Of a stretch of DNA of 12,071 bases, positions 6,925-12,071 are shown in pieces. The notes beneath the pieces are model-generated. The model ran no database searches. It worked only from the letters and a program-made list of their open reading frames with translations, and was not told where the DNA came from. The translations under genes and the position numbers were made by a program. The stretch lies in assembly GCA_964432995.1 (NCBI GenBank), contig CAYSPU010000188.1, positions 1 to 12,071 on the forward strand. The letters run 5' to 3'. This DNA is from CAYSPU01 sp964432995. Lineage in GTDB: Bacteria > Verrucomicrobiota > Verrucomicrobiia > Limisphaerales > JAHDYP01. How positions within the stretch are numbered: the stretch's first letter is position 1; every line of letters begins with the position of its first letter.

Positions 6925-6965
6925 GCGATGGCCGCGCCGCGGCCGCACATCGGCGCGGCCATCGC
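6925..6965. terminator. 15-bp stem hairpin between convergent genes, probable bidirectional terminator
   Basis: Arms 6925-6939 and 6951-6965 are perfect 15-bp reverse complements with an 11-nt loop. The arms begin GCGATGGCC and end GGCCATCGC and are very GC-rich. The hairpin lies 4 nt beyond the kinase stop codon and 50 nt beyond the stop of the small coiled-coil gene. Neither side has a U-run, so it may act with Rho or as a 3' end stabiliser. Confidence 0.65.
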
Positions 6966-6969
6966 TCCT

Positions 6970-9882
6970 TCACGGTTCCGCCGGGCGTTCCAGCGTCTCG
7001 CGAACGCGCCCCGCCAGGGACTCGATCGTGAATGGCTTCTGCAGGAACTGCACGCCCTCGTCGAGAACGCCATGATGGACGATGACGTTCGCCGTGTAAC
7101 CCGACATGAACAGGCAGCGGAGTCCGGGATGGAACGCCGCGATCCGCTTCTGCGGCTCGCGGCCGTTCATTTCCGGCATGACCACGTCGGTCAGCAGCAG
7201 GTGAATCGAGCCGGAATGCCGCTGCGCCAACTCGATCGCGGCGGAAGGTGTGCGCGCCGCCAGAACGGTGTATCCCTGACGTTCGAGGATGCGCCGGGCC
7301 AGACCCAGAATCTGGTTCTCGTCTTCGACCAGCAGCACGGTTTCCGTGCCTCGGGGCGATGCCCTTTCCGGGTGGGGAGACTCTCGCGAGGGAGGAGCTT
7401 CCGCGCGCGGGAGGTAGATCTTGAAGGTGGTTCCCTGGCCGGGTTCGCTATAGACGCTGATGGCCCCCAGGTGCTGCTTGACGATGCCAAAGACGGTCGC
7501 CAGCCCCAGACCCGTCCCTTGGCCCAACTGCTTGGTCGTGAAGAACGGTTCGAACAAATGCGACCGCGTTTCCTCGTCCATCCCTTTGCCCGTGTCGCTC
7601 ACCGCTAGCAGCACGTAATCGCCGGGCGCGCATTCCGGGTGGCTCCGGGCGTAGGTGTCGTCGAGCGTCAGATTGGACGTCTCGATGGTCACCTTGCCCG
7701 TGTCGCCGATGGCGTCGCGGGCGTTGACGCACAGGTTGGCCAGGATCTGATCGAATTGGCTGGGGTCGATCTTGACGGACCAGAGGTCGCGTCCGGGAAT
7801 CCAGGACAGTTCGATGCCCTCGCCGATGAGGCGGCGGAGCATCTGGAGCATGCTGGCGACGGTATCGTTGAGGTTGAGCACTTTGGGGGCGATGGTCTGC
7901 TTGCGCGCAAAGGCCAGCAACTGCCGGGTGAGGTCCGCGGAGCGCTGAGCCGCCTGCTGGATCTCCTGCAGGTCGTTCCGCAACGGATGGGAAGGAGGCA
8001 CTTGCTCCAGGGCCAGGGCCGTGTTGCCCAGGATCGCCTGCAGCATGTTGTTGAAGTCGTGGGCGACCCCGCCCGCCAGTCGTCCGATCGACTCCATCTT
8101 CTGGGCTTGATTGAGCCGCGCCTGCAGCTTGTCCTTTTCTTCCTCCGCCTTCTCGCGCCGGGCGATGTCCTGCCGCAGCTCCTCCGTCCGGGCCTGGACG
8201 AGCGCTTGGAGGCCGCCGGAATAGAGCCGCAGGCGGCGAGTCGTCCGGAACAGCGCGAAGCTGAGCGTCGCCAGGATTCCGGCGAAGCCCGCCAGGGCCG
8301 GGCGGAACCAGGGCCGGTCTTGGATCGGGGTCGGGAGAATGGTGAAGGCGAAGGAGGCAGGGGTGGGGTCCTCGTTCCCCAGGCCGTCGCGGGCGCGGGC
8401 CTCCAGGAGGTGGTTTCCCGGAGAACAACCCTCGAGGGAGATGCCGCTCGCGGGCCAGTCGCCGTAGCCTGACCACGGGCCGGAATCCAGGCGCCACGCG
8501 AAGGAATAGCGCTTGGTTCGGGAGCGCGGGACGAACGGAGCCACGCCGTGCGCCTGCACGAGCAGGGATTCGCCGTGATGCAGCGTGCGGGATCCGTCCA
8601 ACAGGGTGTCCGGACGCGTGGCGCCGGGCAGAAGGTGAATCGCCCCTTCGCGGATCCCGATCCAGAAATCGCCGCTCTCAGCGCGCACGATGGAGTTGAT
8701 GGTGGTTTCCGTCGGCAGGCTGACATACGTGGGCGTGTTCCATAGGCGGGTTTGCCACAGAACGAACTGCGCGCCGTTCGCCACCATCAGCCACCCGTCC
8801 TTTCCCAGCCACATGCTTTCGCCGTAGTCCACCCGATGCCACAACCACTCGTCGCCGCGTGCCAGCAACACCGCGGCGTTGCCATCCATGCCTTCCTGCA
8901 AGAGAAAGACGGAGACATCGCCGATACTCGCCGAACTGACGAAGCCGCCTCCCGCGCCTGCCTGCACCCGGGTGAAACTCAGCTTCTCGCCGAAGGACGA
9001 TTCCCAGAGGCCGTTGTACCCATGGAGGCGGAGACGCGTCCGGCTCCCGCACAGGCGCGGGAGGTGGGTCTGGGGTTTGACGCCCACAATCTCCGCCGGA
9101 CGCAGTTCATCGGCGGTAACCCGCACGATCTCATAGACCGAAGATCGATCCTCATTGAGCACCACCCAAACGCCGCGTTGCGGGTCGGCGGTGATCGACA
9201 TGATACTGCGTCCGCCGAGGGCTGAAGGACCAAAGACACGCCAGCCCGCCGCCGTCTCCGCGGCCAGGGACTGGGCGCGTTCCCGGTTCATGCCGCGGAG
9301 CCACGCGATCCCTTCGTTGTCCGTGGTGCCGCCATGGAGGGTCGCAATGCCCGTGACCGATTCGGGCACAGCTTCCAACTCCCCGTTCGACCAACGCATC
9401 ACACCGTCCGCTCCCGCGCCCCACACGACTCCTCGTCCATCCTGGAAGATGGGTCGATGGATTCCCGGAACGCGGCGAAGCTCGGCTCCGCTCAGCACCG
9501 CTGCGACCTGCTCATCGGCAAACCAGAGCCGGTGCTGGCGATCTTCGAATGCCGGTGGCGGCAAGTCCGGATGCCAGGTCCACGCTCCCGGCAGGTAATC
9601 CCACCGCAGGATGGTCCCGCGGCCCACCGCCCAAATCGAGCCGTCCGGAGCCTGTTTCACCGCGTGCACGTCGAACCCATGGTCGTTCAGCAGGCTTGAG
9701 GCCCGCACGAACGCGTCTCCGTCCCAGCGCGCGAACAGCGCCGTGCCCCGGTTGTCCCCGAACCACTTCACCACCGAGCCGTCGCGGGTCACGCACAGGG
9801 CGCCGGGCCCCGCGAACGGTCCTTCACGGCAGCTTGCGCTGTTGGGTTCCGCGCTGGCCCCGCCAAGTCGCCCCGTCTTCAC
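6970..9882 (-). CDS. Hybrid sensor histidine kinase: beta-propeller sensor, Y_Y_Y-like, TM, HisKA, HATPase, receiver
   Basis: A membrane sensor whose frame is open as far as 10059; residues are counted from that limit. About 85-480 form a repeated Reg_prop/beta-propeller sensor (APDGSIWAVG, GDFWIGIREG). About 500-575 are Y_Y_Y-like (RYSFAWRLD, GNHLLEARARDGLGNED). One membrane helix lies at 586-604, then a coiled linker, HisKA with phospho-His667 (GGVAHDFNN), HATPase N-box around Asn775/Asn779, DTGKGM (822-827) and GQGTGLGLA. A receiver ends the protein, with Glu912-Asp913, phospho-Asp958, Ser986 and Lys1008. No DNA-binding output domain is present, so a separate regulator is needed. Such sensors often detect oligosaccharides. 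The true start is unclear: the open frame enters the tRNA gene, no signal peptide is visible, and no ATG precedes residue 221. GTG 9882 is a provisional choice, and the 5' end may be lost. Confidence 0.82.
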   Translation of the reverse strand: MKTGRLGGASAEPNSASCREGPFAGPGALCVTRDGSVVKWFGDNRGTALFARWDGDAFVRASSLLNDHGFDVHAVKQAPDGSIWAVGRGTILRWDYLPGAWTWHPDLPPPAFEDRQHRLWFADEQVAAVLSGAELRRVPGIHRPIFQDGRGVVWGAGADGVMRWSNGELEAVPESVTGIATLHGGTTDNEGIAWLRGMNRERAQSLAAETAAGWRVFGPSALGGRSIMSITADPQRGVWVVLNEDRSSVYEIVRVTADELRPAEIVGVKPQTHLPRLCGSRTRLRLHGYNGLWESSFGEKLSFTRVQAGAGGGFVSSASIGDVSVFLLQEGMDGNAAVLLARGDEWLWHRVDYGESMWLGKDGWLMVANGAQFVLWQTRLWNTPTYVSLPTETTINSIVRAESGDFWIGIREGAIHLLPGATRPDTLLDGSRTLHHGESLLVQAHGVAPFVPRSRTKRYSFAWRLDSGPWSGYGDWPASGISLEGCSPGNHLLEARARDGLGNEDPTPASFAFTILPTPIQDRPWFRPALAGFAGILATLSFALFRTTRRLRLYSGGLQALVQARTEELRQDIARREKAEEEKDKLQARLNQAQKMESIGRLAGGVAHDFNNMLQAILGNTALALEQVPPSHPLRNDLQEIQQAAQRSADLTRQLLAFARKQTIAPKVLNLNDTVASMLQMLRRLIGEGIELSWIPGRDLWSVKIDPSQFDQILANLCVNARDAIGDTGKVTIETSNLTLDDTYARSHPECAPGDYVLLAVSDTGKGMDEETRSHLFEPFFTTKQLGQGTGLGLATVFGIVKQHLGAISVYSEPGQGTTFKIYLPRAEAPPSRESPHPERASPRGTETVLLVEDENQILGLARRILERQGYTVLAARTPSAAIELAQRHSGSIHLLLTDVVMPEMNGREPQKRIAAFHPGLRCLFMSGYTANVIVHHGVLDEGVQFLQKPFTIESLAGRVRETLERPAEP

Positions 9883-10045
9883 CCCGGATGCCGCCTCGCC
9901 ACCGCCGATGTTTCCTCGTTCCCCCTCCAGCCTCCGCGTACGCGCGGTGATTCCCGGAGTTCGCGTCTCGCCTCGGCAACCAACGCTTGGCAAACAAACA
10001 CTTGCACCGGACTGTCTGCCCACTATCCTTCGCCTCGCCTGCAAC
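9883..10045. other. Intergenic or decayed kinase 5' region
   Basis: The minus-strand kinase frame remains open across this stretch, but its translation is Arg/Gly-rich, with no signal peptide or propeller motif. The right end carries the candidate tRNA promoter. I see no other gene here. It may be a remnant left when the 5' end of the kinase was replaced. Confidence 0.4.
10002..10029 (+). promoter_or_regulatory. Candidate promoter of tRNA-Cys
   Basis: TTGCAC (10002-10007) and TATCCT (10024-10029) are separated by 16 nt, and the -10 ends 16 nt before the tRNA. The position is right for a tRNA promoter; the hexamers are only moderate matches. Confidence 0.4.
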
Positions 10046-10120
<75 letters not shown>

Positions 10121-10166
10121 ACTCCAACGGTCTGTTCCTCAAGGAGTTGCAGATTCCAGAGACGGC

Positions 10167-10190
10167 AAGTGCCAGTGAAAGTGCCAGTGA
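10167..10190 (+). repeat. 12-bp tandem direct repeat, two copies
   Basis: AAGTGCCAGTGA occurs twice back to back (10167-10178, 10179-10190), 47 bp after the tRNA end and 145 bp before the integrase. Short direct repeats in this position are typical of arm-type integrase or excisionase binding sites; that role is inference. Confidence 0.7.
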
Positions 10191-10306
10191 ATTCATTACC
10201 GGGGCACCACTCAGCGATTACCCCGGAACTACTCGGCAACCACTGGTAATGGCGGGATTCGCAGCCCGCCGCGTGTAGCGGATACACCCGACGCCACGCG
10301 AAACTC

Positions 10307-10337
10307 CATAGGCTCCGGCGAAAAAACTGAGCCTATG
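10307..10337 (+). promoter_or_regulatory. Perfect 9-bp inverted repeat covering the integrase start codon
   Basis: CATAGGCTC (10307-10315) and GAGCCTATG (10329-10337) are exact reverse complements with a 13-nt spacer containing six A's. The last three bases of the right arm are the integrase ATG, and the usual ribosome-binding zone is inside the loop and stem. It could be an mRNA hairpin that hides the start codon, or a DNA operator. Confidence 0.65.
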
Positions 10338-11417
10338 AAACGCCGCTTCATCCTCTACCGCCGCAAGCGCGGTGGCATGTTCTACCTCGAAGACACGGAG
10401 ACCCGAAAACAGGAGAGCCTCGGAACCCGAAACCGTCCGGAGGCCCTGGCGCTGCTGAACGCGCGGAATGAATCCGTCCGCCAACCGCAACTCAACCTCC
10501 ACATCGCACGCACCTACCTGGCCGCGTCAGACCCCGGAGCCATCGAGCGCCCCTGGCGCGTTCCCCTCGAGGAAATCGGAAAGACCAAGAAGGGCGCGAC
10601 CCACGACCGCTGGCGGCGAGTGCTGAAGGACGAGGCATTCGACCTCATCCGGGACCTGCCCCTGCTCGAAACCCGTCCCGAGCACCTGCTGAAGGTGATG
10701 GAGGTCGGCACGGTTTCGACCAACGTGTTCCTCCGCCGCGTCCACAACTTTGCCTTGGACATGGGCTGGCTCCCCTGGCCTGTGATCCCGAAGAAACACT
10801 GGCCCAAGATCACCTTCCGTGAGAAACGGGCCATCACGCCCGAGGAGCACCAGGCGATCCTGGGCCACGAACCGAATCCTGATCGGAAGGCGTTCTACCA
10901 GCTTTGCTGGCTGCTCGGAGCATCACAGTCCGACGTGGCCTTCCTCGCCTCCGAGAATGTGGACTGGCCGGCAAAGGTCATCAGCTTCGCCCGCAAGAAG
11001 ACGCGGACGGTCTCAATGATCCATTTTGGCGACGAAGTCGAAGCCGTGCTCAAGACGTTGCCCGCGACCGGTCCGTTCTTTCCGAAAATGCGGAAGCTGA
11101 ATTCCGGTCATCGCGCGACCGAGTTCACGCGCGTCTGCCGCCGCGCGGGAGTAGTGGGTGTGACGCTCCATTGCTACCGTTACGCCTGGGCGGAGCGGGC
11201 GAAGCAATGCGGTTACCCGGAGCGGTTCGCGCAGGAAGCCCTTGGTCATAACAGCAAGGCCGTCCATCGCGCCTATTCGCGCAAGGCCAAGGTGAAGCTG
11301 CCGTCTTTGGAGAACTACGAGAAACAGGCGGCTGCCGGGAACGTCATTCCGTTCCAACCGGCGCAGATGCCGGCGGCAGAGCAGCAACCTTCTCGGCAGC
11401 AGGTGCACCTCGCCTGA
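10335..11417 (+). CDS. Tyrosine-recombinase-family integrase with atypical box I
   Basis: A 360-residue site-specific recombinase. The N-terminal part (about 85-160) is the helical core-binding region, and the catalytic domain starts near 167 (ITPEEHQAIL). Box II is TLHCYRYAW with His279 and Arg282, the second His is in ALGHNSKAV (His305), and the nucleophile is Tyr314 in HRAYSRK. A beta-hairpin Lys is present in ARKKTRTVS (221-222). In contrast, the box I arginine, normally in a T-G-L-R-x-S-E block, is missing: the matching stretch is GASQSDVAFL, with Ser197 at the Arg position. I recall similar integrases in Verrucomicrobiota with the same change, which would make it a family trait, but this is unchecked. 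The ATG at 10335 has no ribosome binding site and lies in an inverted repeat. The 3' end overlaps the convergent HTH gene by 74 nt. Confidence 0.88.
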   Translation: MKRRFILYRRKRGGMFYLEDTETRKQESLGTRNRPEALALLNARNESVRQPQLNLHIARTYLAASDPGAIERPWRVPLEEIGKTKKGATHDRWRRVLKDEAFDLIRDLPLLETRPEHLLKVMEVGTVSTNVFLRRVHNFALDMGWLPWPVIPKKHWPKITFREKRAITPEEHQAILGHEPNPDRKAFYQLCWLLGASQSDVAFLASENVDWPAKVISFARKKTRTVSMIHFGDEVEAVLKTLPATGPFFPKMRKLNSGHRATEFTRVCRRAGVVGVTLHCYRYAWAERAKQCGYPERFAQEALGHNSKAVHRAYSRKAKVKLPSLENYEKQAAAGNVIPFQPAQMPAAEQQPSRQQVHLA

Positions 11418-11736
11418 TTGCCTTGCCTCTCGTCACAGCGCCGCGCCCGCAGGCTCTCCGCTTGCGGGCGTTGCCTTCCTTCCAGTAGGCGGCGACGGCG
11501 TCGGTTGCGCGGATCAACCACTTTTCGTCTCGCCGAAGCTGCTCCAGGGTGGCCGTGGCGAAAAACTTGGTTGCGTTGCGAGCCGGATGGCCCAGCGGTT
11601 TCAGCAGCCCGGTAGCAGCGAGGATGGTGATCTCGTGCGGTTCGAAACCGAGATACCAGGCTGCTTGACTCGCGTTCAGGCGCGCCGGGGCGATCTTCCA
11701 GTTCAGAAACTCGGCCTGTTGCTCAATAGCCTTCAT
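11344..11736 (-). CDS. Excisionase-like helix-turn-helix protein with basic tail
   Basis: A 130-residue protein starting MKAIEQQAEFLNWKIAPARL. Residues about 19-57 (LNASQAAWYLGFEPHEITIL, then LLKPLGHPARNATKFF) match the pattern of a MerR/excisionase-type winged HTH: a helix that binds DNA, a 'G-L-L-K-P-L' turn and an aromatic wing. A helix with RDEKWLIRATDAVAAYWKEG follows. The tail from residue 93 is strongly basic (RKRRACGRG...GKAIRRG), which suggests further nucleic-acid contact. It is probably a recombination directionality or regulatory factor for the adjacent integrase, though a host-type regulator is possible. The frame extends to 11865, but that would overlap the JetD-like gene and adds no domain, so ATG 11736 was chosen. 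Its last 74 nt overlap the integrase gene tail to tail. Confidence 0.72.
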   Translation of the reverse strand: MKAIEQQAEFLNWKIAPARLNASQAAWYLGFEPHEITILAATGLLKPLGHPARNATKFFATATLEQLRRDEKWLIRATDAVAAYWKEGNARKRRACGRGAVTRGKAIRRGAPAAEKVAALPPASAPVGTE

Positions 11737-11831
11737 GCCACACAGGATAAGTCCTTCGGAGGCACTTCTTGGTGTATCGGGGACACAATACAGCCCCTCC
11801 TCGGGATGGACGGTGCTGCTTGCGAGCACTG

Positions 11832-12071
11832 TCAGTTCTGTCTCGGTCGTTCGTAGAACGGCCACGTCGGTTTTGTTGGGCGCCCAAGGGATTCTTGCTC
11901 AAAGGGGATGCGACCGCGCTCCATGTGAAGCGGCTGAATGTCACGCCCCGACTTGTCCCGCAGGACGCGCAAGATGTCGAAGCCGGCTTCGTCGCTGTCG
12001 CCGAAGTGCCAGAATTCCATTGTCACGGGCAGGCGGCGCATTAAGGCAAGTGTGCCCGAACCGGGATAGCT
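11832..12071 (-). CDS. JetD-like (Wadjet, DUF2220/TOPRIM) protein, C-terminal part, cut by right edge
   Basis: Seventy-nine residues are visible, with the frame open through the right edge (upstream residues SYPGSGTLALMRRLPVTMEF). The block FWHFGDSDEAGFDILRVLR matches the C-terminal TOPRIM-like core of JetD, where Gly-Asp-x-Asp coordinates metal. The EQESLG near the end fits the conserved Glu-Gln-Glu close to the JetD C-terminus. JetD is the nuclease subunit of Wadjet (JetABCD), an SMC-type system that cleaves circular plasmid DNA. JetD is normally the last gene, so JetA-C would lie to the right, outside the window. The spacing between the GDSD and EQE motifs (about 34 residues) is much shorter than I expect for the family, so a helical segment may be deleted. 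A standalone or decayed JetD-domain protein is the main alternative. Confidence 0.65.
   Translation of the reverse strand, partial: SYPGSGTLALMRRLPVTMEFWHFGDSDEAGFDILRVLRDKSGRDIQPLHMERGRIPFEQESLGRPTKPTWPFYERPRQN

Larger units (their letters stand above)
10121..12071. mobile_element. Left end of a putative tRNA-Cys integrated element
   Basis: Inferred from gene order: tRNA 3' end, arm-site-like repeats, integrase, excisionase-like HTH gene, then a defence-type JetD-like gene entering from the right edge. The other junction is not in the window, so the extent is unknown and the designation rests on context only. Confidence 0.5.

Noticed and set aside
6305..6973. Minus-strand open frame across the coiled-coil gene
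   Set aside because: No ribosome binding site, odd composition, crosses the terminator hairpin; the plus-strand gene explains the region better.
9904..9982. tRNA-like remnant (T-arm-like GAG-TTCGCGT-CTC and near-complementary acceptor ends)
   Set aside because: Only 3 bp of T stem pair, there is no D-loop GG and the CCA spacing is wrong. Possibly a decayed tRNA fragment, but not supportable.
10194..10251. CATTACC/GGTAATG inverted repeat upstream of the integrase
   Set aside because: Only 7 bp with a 44-nt spacer; too weak to list as a feature.
11638..11660. Possible second att copy (CGGTTCGA, as in the tRNA T-arm)
   Set aside because: Only 8 bases match, and they lie inside the HTH coding region (Phe-Glu-Pro-His), so chance is the better explanation.

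Overview
This is a GC-rich bacterial window. Gene content points to a member of the Verrucomicrobiota (possibly a Limisphaerales/Opitutales-like lineage). The pointers are a CE15 glucuronoyl esterase, a two-domain-plus-catalytic GH32 protein, a URO-D-like protein, a propeller-type hybrid histidine kinase, and an integrase/HTH pair of a style I associate from memory with that phylum. The phylum call is inference and was not tested by any search.

Left two thirds (1-6204): a cluster entirely on the minus strand. Reading in the direction of transcription it holds a secreted GH32 fructan hydrolase (4033-6204), a URO-D-superfamily protein 11 nt downstream (2915-4021), a 9-bp inverted repeat, a VapB/VapC toxin-antitoxin pair (2502-2738 and 2054-2488), a CE15-type glucuronoyl esterase whose GTG start overlaps the vapC stop (555-2057), and the N-terminal 139 residues of a D-2-hydroxyacid dehydrogenase that runs off the left edge (1-417). 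The theme is plant polysaccharide (fructan, lignin-carbohydrate ester) use, with a toxin-antitoxin module set inside it.

Middle (6205-10045): a 214-bp divergent region with a G-quadruplex motif and two inverted repeats, then a small coiled-coil protein of unknown function on the plus strand (6419-6874). A 15-bp stem hairpin separates it from a convergent hybrid sensor kinase (about 6970-9882). The kinase has a beta-propeller sensor, a Y_Y_Y-like domain, one membrane segment, HisKA, HATPase and receiver domains. It resembles a polysaccharide-utilisation sensor but lacks a recognisable signal peptide and probably lost its 5' end.

Right end (10046-12071): a tRNA-Cys(GCA) followed on the same strand by a tyrosine-recombinase integrase, then a convergent excisionase-like HTH gene, then the C-terminal end of a JetD-like (Wadjet, TOPRIM/DUF2220) protein cut by the right edge. 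This layout is what the left end of a tRNA-integrated element carrying a defence cargo would look like. The integrase lacks the usual box I arginine, and its start codon lies in a perfect 9-bp inverted repeat. The JetD-like fragment is unusually compact. No CRISPR array, rRNA gene or insertion sequence with terminal repeats was seen.
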